DNA from: Gammaproteobacteria bacterium
GTDB taxonomy: Bacteria; Pseudomonadota; Gammaproteobacteria; Pseudomonadales; Azotimanducaceae
Reading direction: 5' to 3'
DNA: 64,000 bases
NCBI GenBank assembly: GCA_012960535.1
Contig: DUBB01000010.1
Span: 1 to 64,000, forward strand
Made by a program: the position numbers and the translations under genes. Under the pieces are notes generated by a model. It had not been told where the DNA came from. It worked only from the letters and a program-made list of their open reading frames with translations, and did no database searches. Shown piece by piece: positions 9,388-17,585 of the stretch (within the stretch, counting starts at the first letter, position 1; every line of letters begins with the position of its first letter).

Positions 9388-9660
9388 TTGCACGAAAAAA
9401 TATTGCCGATTCCTGCGGATTTAAAGCTATATCGACTCTACGACGAAGCAAATCCAGTGACTCCAACCCTATTGGAAAGACTCGATCGCACCCAAAACAT
9501 AACCGAACAGACAGTACACTTGAGTACCCAAAACGGGAATTTTATTAGTGAGCAAGAACTACTGAATCACCTCAACCTGCCTGAGCACATTAAGCCATTT
9601 GATGACGATCTCGATTGGCAAACGCCCAATATAGATCAAGCTCTCCCTTCTGGCGAATAA
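9388..9660 (+). CDS. Small hypothetical protein, possibly a gene remnant
   Basis: A 90-aa frame with TTG start; in-frame coding could extend upstream to about 9347. It is acidic and hydrophilic (LKLYRLYDEANPVTP, ISEQELLNHLNLPEH, FDDDLDWQTPN) with a natural-looking composition, but there is no ribosome binding site before the TTG and no recognised domain. It could be the C-terminal fragment of a broken gene or a small free-standing protein. Confidence 0.35.
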   Translation: MHEKILPIPADLKLYRLYDEANPVTPTLLERLDRTQNITEQTVHLSTQNGNFISEQELLNHLNLPEHIKPFDDDLDWQTPNIDQALPSGE

Positions 9661-9831
9661 TTGACAAAGGAAACTAGCTGGCCTTACAAAGGCTTAGCTC
9701 GATGGAAAGTAATTGGCGAGCCGGACTTGATCAGCTAGTGTGTTTTAATCGTCACTGCATTATCATGCATCCATTATTAAATCCCTGAAAATCAAGTAAA
9801 GTAACCATAAAAAGCATCTGAGAGGAGATTT

Positions 9832-10974
9832 ATGGGCCCCTTAAACGGAATTAAAGTCATAGAACTTCAAGGCATTGGACCTGGCCCCTTCTGCGGTATG
9901 ATGCTGGCAGACATGGGCGCAGAGATAATCCGGATCGATAGATCTACCGCTGCAGGAAAACCAGCCAACCCAACCGACATTCTTGCACGTGGGCGACGCA
10001 GCATTGCCATTGATTTGAAGTCAAGCACGGGTGTAGAGACGGTATTAAAGCTTGTTGAGACGGCTGACATTCTAATTGAAGGGTTTAGGCCCGGCGTCAC
10101 CGAAAGACTCGGCCTTGGCCCAGACATTTGTCATGAGCGCAACGATCAGTTGATTTATGGCCGAATGACTGGCTGGGGACAGACAGGACCCATGGCAAAA
10201 GTTGCGGGACATGACATCAACTACATTTCACTTTCTGGGGCTTTACATGCAATCGGTCGGAAGAACGACAGGCCCGTACCGCCTCTCAATCTCGTTGGCG
10301 ATTTTGGCGGTGGCGGCATGTTGCTCGCCTTTGGTATCGTTTCCGCTTTACATGAGAGGACTAAGAGCGGCAAGGGCCAAGTCATCGACGCTGCAATGAC
10401 CGAAGGTTCAGCTTTACTGATGAACGCCGTTTTCGGCCTCATGAACAATGGTAGCTGGACGCCTACTCGGGGCGAAAACTTCCTTGATGGAGGCGCACAT
10501 TTTTATAATACTTACGAAACAAGTGACGGTAAATTCGTGTCAGTGGGCTCAATAGAACCGCAATTCTATACCCTGCTACTCGAGAAATCGGGCCTGGTTA
10601 ATAGCGAAGACCTGCCGACCCAGCATTCCCGCGAAGACTGGCCGGACATGCAGGCGCGGTTACGAAAAATTTTCATGCAACGCACACGAGATGAATGGGA
10701 CGCTATCATGTTGGGCACTGATATCTGCTATGCACCCATTCTGGATTTTGAGGAAGCCCGCAACCATCCTCACAATATTGAAAGACAATCTTTTGTTTCC
10801 AGAGATGGTATTCACCAAGCTGCGCCAGCACCTAAATTCTCAAGAACACAACCGCAACTGCCCGACGCAAGTGTCGCCCCTGGCACTGATAGCCGCGACC
10901 TTCTGGTGGAAGCTGGTTTCTCAACTGATGCTATAGATCAATTAATTGAGTCTGGTGCAGTTGTACAAGTCTGA
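9832..10974 (+). CDS. Alpha-methylacyl-CoA racemase / family III CoA-transferase
   Basis: 380-aa CaiB/BaiF-fold enzyme. The sequence tracks alpha-methylacyl-CoA racemases, which epimerise 2-methyl-branched acyl-CoAs before beta-oxidation. The catalytic base pair is visible as His127 (AGHDINY) and Asp157 (VGDFGGGG), matching His126 and Asp156 of the mycobacterial racemase. The motif GGAHFYNTYETSDGKFVSVG and the length fit the same group. Start ATG behind GAGAGGAG. It stands alone, with no flanking beta-oxidation genes. A formyl- or succinyl-CoA transferase role is less likely because the usual catalytic Asp context of those enzymes is not seen. Confidence 0.9.
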   Translation: MGPLNGIKVIELQGIGPGPFCGMMLADMGAEIIRIDRSTAAGKPANPTDILARGRRSIAIDLKSSTGVETVLKLVETADILIEGFRPGVTERLGLGPDICHERNDQLIYGRMTGWGQTGPMAKVAGHDINYISLSGALHAIGRKNDRPVPPLNLVGDFGGGGMLLAFGIVSALHERTKSGKGQVIDAAMTEGSALLMNAVFGLMNNGSWTPTRGENFLDGGAHFYNTYETSDGKFVSVGSIEPQFYTLLLEKSGLVNSEDLPTQHSREDWPDMQARLRKIFMQRTRDEWDAIMLGTDICYAPILDFEEARNHPHNIERQSFVSRDGIHQAAPAPKFSRTQPQLPDASVAPGTDSRDLLVEAGFSTDAIDQLIESGAVVQV

Positions 10975-11422
10975 TAAACCATCAGACCCTGTTGCAAGCA
11001 GATGACTAACTCATTTTGGCATATAGTGCTACAGAACTGAGCCGGGACATTTGGCAACAAGACCGCCTCCGCCCGCAAGGCAGTGGAACCTGTGACAGCT
11101 CGCATGCACTCTGAAAATGCCAAGCTTAACACCATAGTATAGAATCTACTGAGCTAACCTGGTCTCAGCAGCTCAAAAGGGTCTTTATTATTGATGGGGA
11201 GCACCTTCGGATGGGCCTTTATATGAAAACCTTTACCGTCTTATGGATGACTTTATCCTTTAATGGCTGTAGTCACTAAGTGCAAACCAATAACAGCAAT
11301 TACCCTACTTGATTGTTCTTCGGACAATGTGGCTTATCTTTCTGCTGGCCCAATCAGGTTAGATCCATCTAGAATAAGGCATATTTGTTATTATCCGTGT
11401 TAGACAGACAACAGGAATTAAC
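10975..11422. other. 448-bp intergenic region with a tiny lipoprotein-like frame
   Basis: No standard gene. A mini-frame at 11223-11279 reads MKTFTVLWMTLSFNGCSH and stops. It looks like a signal peptide truncated just after a lipobox-like Cys and may be a remnant of a lipoprotein gene or chance. The arsM gene starts with GTG behind ACAGGAA at the right end. Confidence 0.35.
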
Positions 11423-12487
11423 GTGAAAGAAGTTACCCAACTAGAAACAGAAGTTCAGGAATATTACGGAGAAGAGCTACAGAGTAGCGACGATCTGAAG
11501 ACCAATGTCTGCTGCAGCGTCGGCAGTCACCCTGCTCACATCAAGGATGCCCTGATCAACATTCACGATGAAGTCATCACTCGCTACTACGGCTGCGGCT
11601 TGACTATCCCTACTCTGGTGAAGGACCTTCGAGTTCTTGACCTCGGCAGTGGAGCCGGACGCGACTGCTATCTTCTTTCCCAGCTTGTGGGTGAACAGGG
11701 TTCGGTCGTGGGCATCGATATGACTGACCAGCAACTGGCCGTAGCTAATGCTCACATCGATTGGCACCGGGAAAAATTTTCTTACACTGAACCTAATGTC
11801 CGCTTTGTTAAGGGCAATATTCAGGATCTCGCTGCCGCCGGTCTGGCAAGCGAAGATTTCGACCTTATCATTTCCAATTGCGTGGTTAATCTGGCTGCCG
11901 ACAAGAAGGCAGTTCTCAGCGAAGCACATAGGGTGCTTAGAGAAGGTGGCGAATTTTACTTCTCGGATGTTTATTGCGACCGCCGTATTCCGCAACATCT
12001 GGTTAATGATAAGGAATTGTATGGAGAGTGCCTTAGCGGCGCTCTCTATTGGAATGACTTTTCAAATCTTGCCAAGGAAGTAGGGTTCACTGATCCACGA
12101 ATCGTAGAGTCTCGTCGGCTCACAATTGAGAACACCGCTGTTCAGGAGAAAACCGAGGGCTATCGCTTCTATTCGGTGTCCTATAGATTATTCAAACTTC
12201 CGGAATTAGAGGCAGCCTGCGAGGATTATGGCCAGGCGGTTAAGTATCTTGGCGGGCTAGAAGAACAGCCTTTGCAATTCACACTCGACGATCATCATGT
12301 TTTCGAAAAGGGGAAAGTTATGCCGGTCTGCGGCAATACCTGGTTTATGTTGGCCAACACTCGCTATCGTTCCTTTTTCGAGTTCTATGGCAACTTCGAA
12401 AACCATTACGGAATTTTTGAAGGCTGTGGGACGGCAATACCCTACGATGACAATGTGGACACTGCCGACGATCAGGGCTGCTGTTAA
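11423..12487 (+). CDS. arsM: Arsenite S-adenosylmethionine methyltransferase
   Basis: 354-aa ArsM, which methylates trivalent arsenic with SAM to methyl-arsenicals. The SAM-binding motif is VLDLGSGAGRD at 71-81. The three conserved arsenic-binding cysteines are seen as Cys58 (RYYGCGL), Cys153 (SNCVVNL) and Cys203 (GECLSGAL), with the same 50-residue spacing between the last two as in characterised ArsM. Extra cysteines occur as CC at 30-31 and at the extreme C-terminus (GCC), as in other long ArsM. GTG start behind ACAGGAA. No arsR, arsB or arsC is nearby, so regulation is not evident. Confidence 0.93.
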   Translation: MKEVTQLETEVQEYYGEELQSSDDLKTNVCCSVGSHPAHIKDALINIHDEVITRYYGCGLTIPTLVKDLRVLDLGSGAGRDCYLLSQLVGEQGSVVGIDMTDQQLAVANAHIDWHREKFSYTEPNVRFVKGNIQDLAAAGLASEDFDLIISNCVVNLAADKKAVLSEAHRVLREGGEFYFSDVYCDRRIPQHLVNDKELYGECLSGALYWNDFSNLAKEVGFTDPRIVESRRLTIENTAVQEKTEGYRFYSVSYRLFKLPELEAACEDYGQAVKYLGGLEEQPLQFTLDDHHVFEKGKVMPVCGNTWFMLANTRYRSFFEFYGNFENHYGIFEGCGTAIPYDDNVDTADDQGCC

Positions 12488-12670
12488 AACCAATATCCTT
12501 ATCTTCAATGGATCAACCAGTAAGCGGTGTAACTTACACAACCTGGGACTAACTTCGATCATTAAGTGATCCCTGAGCAAAGGCATCTGCGACGAGATCC
12601 GAAACCGCAATCTCTGATTCCGGCGAATGCCATTGCGCTATCCAGATGGGTCGGGCAAACGAATCGCCCC

Positions 12671-12769
12671 AAGCCAGGTGTCGGAGAATTCAGGAGGGGG
12701 TATCTACCTTAACCTGGTAGGGGTATGAGACATCCATAAGAACAGACTGACTACTCAGTTACTCTGACA
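12671..12769. repeat. REP/MITE-like element with imperfect terminal inverted repeats
   Basis: The left end CAGGTGTCGGAGAATT and the reverse complement of the right end, CAGGTGTCAGAGTAAC, match at 13 of 16 positions. The element is about 99 bp and has a small central hairpin at 12700-12716 (CTACC / GGTAG). The right end runs into TTTTT, so it could also act as a terminator for arsM. It shares the core GTCAGAGTAA with the element at 16747-16841. Confidence 0.55.
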
Positions 12770-12877
12770 CCTGTTTTTCTGGGTTGCCATTACCAATTAT
12801 TTTAACCGGGATGGTTTAATTAGCGTTTACTACCGTGTTCAGGTTCCACGGTTTATACTTCACAGCGATTATCAATA

Positions 12878-12955
12878 CAGTCGCCCTTAACAGGCGTCCT
12901 TAACAGGCGTCCTTAACAGGCGTCCTTAACAGTCGCCCTTAACAGTCGCCCTTAA
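12878..12955. repeat. Tandem array, 6 x 13 bp, abutting the tldD ribosome binding site
   Basis: Six head-to-tail 13-mers of two variants: A = CAGTCGCCCTTAA and B = CAGGCGTCCTTAA, in the order A B B B A A. The A/B alternation implies more than one duplication event. The last unit ends directly at the AGGA of tldD. Confidence 0.95.
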
Positions 12956-12965
12956 AGGACATACC

Positions 12966-14351
12966 ATGCTTAATCCACAGTCAGCGCAATCCGTTATTGA
13001 TCACGGGATTTCATTGGGGGCCGACTTTGCAGAACTTTTTGTAGAACAAAGCCAGAGCAATATCATCAGCACCCTGAGCAATCAGGTTCAATCGGTAGAA
13101 TCTGGCATAGATTTTGGTATTGGTATCCGCCTGGTGTATGGCAGCAAAGTGCTTTACGGATATACCAACAAGCCCGAAGCAGACGAATTGAAGCGTATTA
13201 TGTCAGAGCTGGCCGCTAAGGACCTGCGAGCGCCAGGAATCTCATCAACAAGCTTTGATTACCGGCAAATCGAAGATTTGCACTCAGCGCAGCGCACCCT
13301 GTCCATAGACTCTGAAGTGGAAAGTAAGGTCGCCTTTTTAATGGCGGCAGATGCCGCGGCCCGAGCAGAAGGTAATATGATCTCTCAGACCCGGGGCACC
13401 TGTAGACAGAAACAACAGAACATCGAGTTATTCAATAGCGAGGGTCTGCATACTGCGGACACGCGTAACTATATACGAACTGGCCTAACATCGATTGCCT
13501 CGGATGGGTCCGATCAAGCAACCGGATCATGGAGTGATGGTGGTTTACTTGGCTGGGAACTGCAGGATGACATCAGCGCAGAAAAAACAGGCTCAGAAGC
13601 CTCCCGGCAGGCACTGGTTAATCTCGGTGCCAGGCCCTGCCCATCGGGTCGGATGCCAGTCATCATAGGCAACGGCTTTGGCGGGGTTATCTTCCATGAA
13701 GCCTGTGGCCATTTGCTGGAAACCACCTCGGTTGCAAAAAAAGCGTCAGTCTTTCACGACCAGATGGGACAGATGATCGCTAACCCGCGCGTTAATGCCG
13801 TTGACGACGGCCTTCTGCTGAAACAGTGGGGCTCAATCAACATCGACGATGAGGGTCTGGACACTCAACGCACCCAGTTGATTAAAGACGGCCAACTCAC
13901 CAGTTTCCTGGTCGACAGAATCGGGGCTGAGCAAACCGGGTTTTCGGCCACAGGATCTGGCCGTCGTGAATCTTACAAATTTGCGCCTGCATCAAGAATG
14001 AGAAACACCTTTATTGAACCTGGCGATGCCGAATTGGACGATATGATCGCATCCATTGATAAGGGCATTTATGCATCCCACATGGGAGGGGGCTCGGTTC
14101 AGCCCGGTACTGGCGAATTTAATTTTGCAGTCACGGAAGGCTATTATATTGAGCATGGCAAGATTAAATATCCGGTTAAAGCAGCAACATTGATCAGCAC
14201 TGGACCCGCAGTTTTAAAGGAAATCTCCATGGTGGGTAAGGACTTTTCCCTGGCCTGTGGCATGTGTGGTTCGGTCTCCGGTTCAGTTCCGACCAGCGTC
14301 GGTCAGGCTACCTTAAAAGTAGATGACATTCTGGTCGGAGGAAACGCCTGA
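12966..14351 (+). CDS. tldD: Metalloprotease TldD
   Basis: 461-aa TldD subunit of the TldD/TldE (PmbA) heterodimeric zinc protease, which digests unfolded peptides. In enterobacteria it matures microcin B17 and degrades the CcdA antitoxin. The zinc motif HEACGH (HExxxH) is at residues 244-249, and the conserved Cys-rich end GMCGSVSGSVPTSVGQ supplies a further ligand. ATG behind AGGA with a 6-nt spacer. The stop overlaps the pmbA start by one base, so the two are translationally coupled. The tandem array next to the ribosome binding site may alter expression. Confidence 0.93.
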   Translation: MLNPQSAQSVIDHGISLGADFAELFVEQSQSNIISTLSNQVQSVESGIDFGIGIRLVYGSKVLYGYTNKPEADELKRIMSELAAKDLRAPGISSTSFDYRQIEDLHSAQRTLSIDSEVESKVAFLMAADAAARAEGNMISQTRGTCRQKQQNIELFNSEGLHTADTRNYIRTGLTSIASDGSDQATGSWSDGGLLGWELQDDISAEKTGSEASRQALVNLGARPCPSGRMPVIIGNGFGGVIFHEACGHLLETTSVAKKASVFHDQMGQMIANPRVNAVDDGLLLKQWGSINIDDEGLDTQRTQLIKDGQLTSFLVDRIGAEQTGFSATGSGRRESYKFAPASRMRNTFIEPGDAELDDMIASIDKGIYASHMGGGSVQPGTGEFNFAVTEGYYIEHGKIKYPVKAATLISTGPAVLKEISMVGKDFSLACGMCGSVSGSVPTSVGQATLKVDDILVGGNA

Positions 14352-15679
14352 TGAGTATTGAAAACCAGGCTCAGCAGGTAATTGATCTCGTTAGCGCAGC
14401 CGGCGCTATGGGTGATTTGATCATTGATCAGGGCGAGTCTTTGTCGTTAAAGGCAAGCGAAGGGGAACTTGAAGAATATAAAGTTAGCTCGAGTCAGATC
14501 CTGGGTCTCAGAGTCATAAAAGACGGTAAAGTCGGAACCGCCTATAGTGAGGCAGTGGACAAAAACGCGCTGAACTCATTAGTAGACCAGGCGCTCACCA
14601 ACGCGAGTTTTACGGTCACTGAAGCACATGAAAGAATCCAACTCAATGACAACCGCTTAAAAACTGATGATGCCGTTCTCTGCCCTGCAGAGGATGTCGA
14701 AATTGAGCACAAGATTAAATTTTGTCTGGATATGGAACGTGATCTTGTTGCTAAGCCAAAGGTTAAGAATGTCCCCTATAACAGTGTGCAGGATATTACT
14801 GGCCAGCGTCATGTCTTTTCCAGTGCCGGGTTAAATGCCAGTTCTAAAAGCCGGATGTGTGTTGCTTATGCCTACGCGCTGATTGAAGATGGCGACAAAA
14901 ATGCCATGCAAGGTGCGGGGCAGGCCAGCAGGCTCTTTGCTGACCTCAATGTCAATGATCTCGTTGAAAGAGCCTATAGCAATACGATTGATATACTTGA
15001 TGGTAGTCCGGTAGCAAGTGGACATTATGATGTTATCTTCGATGAAGAAATGCAGGCATCACTATTCCAGGTGTTTTCGATGATGTTTTCCGGGAAGTCC
15101 GCCAAGGATGGCGTGAACCCCATGCGTGAAAAACTGGGTCATGCTATCGCCGATCCTCGCCTTAATATCATTGACCAGCCTTTGAACAGCCAGGGCTTTG
15201 GTTATAGCCTCTTCGATGCAGAAGGTATTGCGACTCATGCCACACCGTTAATCGTTGATGGCGTGCTAAATACGTTAATTCATAACAGCGCGACAGCTTC
15301 ATTTTTTGACGTTGTAACCACCGGACATGCATCACGCAGCCCAAAGTCAACGATGGGTGTTGGTTTGCACCAGATTGAAATCAGTGCCGGTGATGCAACA
15401 TCGGTTGATCTTCTTTGCAGCGAGTATCTGTTGCTGACCGATATGACTGGCCTGCACTCTGGTGCTAATGCCATATCGGGTGATTTCAGCTTTGGAGCAT
15501 CCGGTTATCTTTGTCAGGATGGCGAACGGGTCCGACCTGTACGGGGCATTACCGTCGCCGGCAACTTTTATGAAATGCTTAGAAAGATTGCGCTCATTGG
15601 TAAAGATCAATATTGGAACTGGGAGAAATCAGCCCTGATGCCCCAAGTCAGGTTCGCTGATATTGCTATTTCTGGCTAG
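14351..15679 (+). CDS. pmbA: Metalloprotease subunit PmbA/TldE
   Basis: 442-aa TldE/PmbA, the partner of TldD. It lacks the HExxxH motif, as expected for this subunit, and ends in the family's RFADIAISG. The glycine-rich SGDFSFGASGYLCQDGE stretch and GRGITVAGNFYEMLRKI-like region fit PmbA. Start ATG overlaps the tldD stop by one base; length is usual. No downstream gene is coupled. Confidence 0.93.
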   Translation: MSIENQAQQVIDLVSAAGAMGDLIIDQGESLSLKASEGELEEYKVSSSQILGLRVIKDGKVGTAYSEAVDKNALNSLVDQALTNASFTVTEAHERIQLNDNRLKTDDAVLCPAEDVEIEHKIKFCLDMERDLVAKPKVKNVPYNSVQDITGQRHVFSSAGLNASSKSRMCVAYAYALIEDGDKNAMQGAGQASRLFADLNVNDLVERAYSNTIDILDGSPVASGHYDVIFDEEMQASLFQVFSMMFSGKSAKDGVNPMREKLGHAIADPRLNIIDQPLNSQGFGYSLFDAEGIATHATPLIVDGVLNTLIHNSATASFFDVVTTGHASRSPKSTMGVGLHQIEISAGDATSVDLLCSEYLLLTDMTGLHSGANAISGDFSFGASGYLCQDGERVRPVRGITVAGNFYEMLRKIALIGKDQYWNWEKSALMPQVRFADIAISG

Positions 15680-16258
15680 GCTGTGGTGATAACTAAAGGC
15701 AATCCAGATACCCAGAGGTTGCCATCACAGATAACGCAAAAAGAGACCAAAGCGCCTCCGTGCCTCTGCTCATCTTTGGTAGACTTAGTCACCACCCCGT
15801 AAATGACACGCTCAACCGACTGTAGTCCGCATTCATATAAATCGGGGGAATCAACGGACTGAAATTGTTAATTGAGGGGAACCCAGGTGCGTGCAGCCGC
15901 CATCAAGCACATCAATTTAGCCGTCGCGGGAACTGGATATACTGTCTCAACTGGTTGCTCTAAGCACATTTACTGGACACAATGATCAAACTAATGCCGC
16001 CTTTCCTGACAAAGTCGACCCGAATGTATTAGCGGAATCTATTGGTAGATTCTATTGGTAGATTCTATTGGTAAATTTTATTGGTATTAGAAAAGTACTG
16101 TTGCATCGGTATAGCCACTGCCAGCATGTGGGCTGCGATACATTGAATACCCTGCATCATCTCTGTAAAAGCCAATCTGGATTGAACAGAGACGTTCTGA
16201 GACGCTCCAAGAAAGCCAGCCTATACGGTGGACAGATCTAATCTCGTGAGGACTTCAA
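15680..16258. other. 579-bp intergenic region with 4 x 13-bp array
   Basis: No gene is visible. Apart from a 13-bp tandem array at 16035-16086 nothing stands out. The promoter of the GFA-family gene must be near the right end; its ribosome binding site is GTGAGGAC. Confidence 0.5.
16035..16086. repeat. Tandem array, 4 x 13 bp
   Basis: Units at 16035, 16048, 16061 and 16074: GAATCTATTGGTA, GATTCTATTGGTA (twice) and AATTTTATTGGTA. The central two are identical and the outer ones diverged. Confidence 0.92.
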
Positions 16259-16663
16259 ATGATTACTGGCCGATGTGAATGTGGAAACGTGCAATACCAA
16301 ATCGACGGTGAAATAACGGATTACAGTCATTGCCACTGTAGCCAGTGTCGGCGAATGCATGGTGCTGCATTTGCAAGCTTCGCAGGCGTGGTTCGCAGGC
16401 AATTCAAGTATCGATCAGGTGAATCTGATCTGACTGTTTACAACTCTTCCAAGTCACATAAGCGAGTTTTCTGTCGTGTGTGTGGTTCTAACATACGGGT
16501 TGATTTGAGCGATTATCCGGATGAATTGTATATTGCAATGGGGACAATGAATGACAACCCCAAGTTACCGCCCGGATATCATATTTATGTAGGGTCAAAA
16601 GCGCCCTGGTTTGAAATCACTGATAATCTGCCTCGTTATCACGAAGAGCCACAAGATGACTGA
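16259..16663 (+). CDS. GFA/CENP-V family zinc protein
   Basis: 134-aa member of the glutathione-dependent formaldehyde-activating (GFA) fold family. Zinc-binding cysteines are seen as CECG near the start, CHCSQC at 25-30 and CRVCGS at about 92-97. Members bind zinc, and a few use glutathione adducts, but most, probably including this one, have no proven reaction. Start ATG with GAGGAC upstream. Cytosolic, no operon partner. Confidence 0.9.
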   Translation: MITGRCECGNVQYQIDGEITDYSHCHCSQCRRMHGAAFASFAGVVRRQFKYRSGESDLTVYNSSKSHKRVFCRVCGSNIRVDLSDYPDELYIAMGTMNDNPKLPPGYHIYVGSKAPWFEITDNLPRYHEEPQDD

Positions 16664-16746
16664 TGTAAACGCTATGAAGTAAGCATTTGAGAAAATGATT
16701 ACAGGAGTAGAGGCATGGAAAATACCGCATCCCACGGGAGGTGCGA

Positions 16747-16841
16747 GGGGCCAGAGTAAAGTGCCAGAATAAAACAGGTCCAACGTGCATCTCTCTTAGC
16801 TTCTTATTACAGGCTTATGGATTCCGCTTTACTCTGACCCC
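16747..16841. repeat. REP/MITE-like element with 15-bp terminal inverted repeats
   Basis: The left end GGGGCCAGAGTAAAG and the right end CTTTACTCTGACCCC are reverse complements with one mismatch, 65 bp apart. A third partial copy (TTTTACTCTCTG) follows near 16850-16861. No transposase is inside. The termini resemble those of REP-type or MITE elements and share the GTCAGAGTAA core with 12671-12769. Confidence 0.6.
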
Positions 16842-16917
16842 ATCGCTGCTTTTACTCTCTGTGATACTCATAATATTAATGAGAGCCCGGAAAGGAAATT
16901 CGAAATGACTATCGAGA

Positions 16918-17423
16918 TTGAGACTCGCGGTGAGAAGACCGAGCAGGGGTGGCGTGGGAGAGCTGCGACAGCTTGTGTGTCAGATGACAGTACCGGCGGG
17001 TAGACACCTTTACGTCGATCCCGCGCCTGAAGGTATGCTGCCGTTCACAATAACCCTTGACCCACAATCTAATTTGGTTACTCAAGGGCTCATCCAGCCG
17101 ACGAGTGAAACGCACACAGTGACAGGCACGATGAGATGATTCAGGTGCACGGTGGGCGGATTGAACTGAGATTACCAATCACTGCAAATAAACCAATTAA
17201 TCCCGAAACTGGATCAGCAACACTGGATCTGACGGGCGAGGTCCGTTGGCAGACCTGTGACGGTTTGGTCTGTGATGTTCCTCGACGTCTTCGATTTATA
17301 TTCAGTGTGCCCGTAGAAGGCCCTGTCGCGAACGGATTTATGACTAAACCTGGGAACGCCAGAATCCGAGAAATGAATGACATGAAACATTTCAGAAAAA
17401 TGTCGTCCCGGAGACAAAACTAG
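16918..17423 (+). pseudogene. Frameshifted remnant of a DsbD-N (disulfide corrector) domain protein
   Basis: Two overlapping frames give one continuous domain. The first (to 17139) has CQMTVPAGRHLYVDPAPEGM and ends THTVTGT. The second (from about 17125) continues DEMIQVHGGRIELRLPI and then LTGEVRWQTCDGLVCDVP, including the Cys-x5-Cys pair typical of the DsbD N-terminal / DsbC corrector domain. Loss of about one base near 17125 would explain the shift. Any thioredoxin-like N-terminal part expected in such proteins is absent, and the remnant lies next to a REP/MITE-like element, suggesting 5' truncation. Confidence 0.65.
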
Positions 17424-17585
17424 TTGCCCGTTAATGGCAGCAGAATCAATTGCATGGACCAGAAAGTCGACGTTCTGGCAACTGCTCATCTAATCTGCTA
17501 ACTGAACAAACCCTGCCATCCGTACGATCAGCAGCTAATAAAAATTTATCTTTCTGCCTAACAGAAATTTTCATTATCCAAGCTG

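Larger units (their letters stand above)
8584..9831. other. Gene-poor 1.25-kb stretch with probable gene remnants
   Basis: No intact recognisable gene. Three short frames look protein-like: a leftward one at 8826-9020, a rightward one at 9180-9320 behind a good sigma-70 promoter, and a rightward one at about 9388-9660. They read like pieces of decayed genes. An 8-bp run of T at 9046-9053 lies just upstream of the leftward frame and could be a slip site. Confidence 0.45.
12488..12965. other. 478-bp intergenic region with palindromic element and 6 x 13-bp array
   Basis: No gene. Small palindromes follow arsM (GTGTAA-C-TTACAC and GATCA-TTAAG-TGATC, around 12527-12570). Then comes a roughly 100-bp inverted-repeat element (12671-12769) and, immediately before tldD, a six-copy 13-bp tandem array. 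Confidence 0.55.
16664..17585. other. 0.9-kb stretch with REP/MITE-like element and a gene remnant
   Basis: No intact gene. The first part carries an inverted-repeat element at 16747-16841 plus a further half-site near 16850. The second part (about 16918-17423) is a frameshifted remnant of a DsbD-N-domain protein. The final 160 bp before the convergent FAH gene hold nothing recognisable. Confidence 0.55.

Noticed and set aside
12878-12955. 13-bp repeat array considered as a CRISPR-like array.
   Set aside because: Units are directly adjacent with no spacers, too short, and no cas genes are present.
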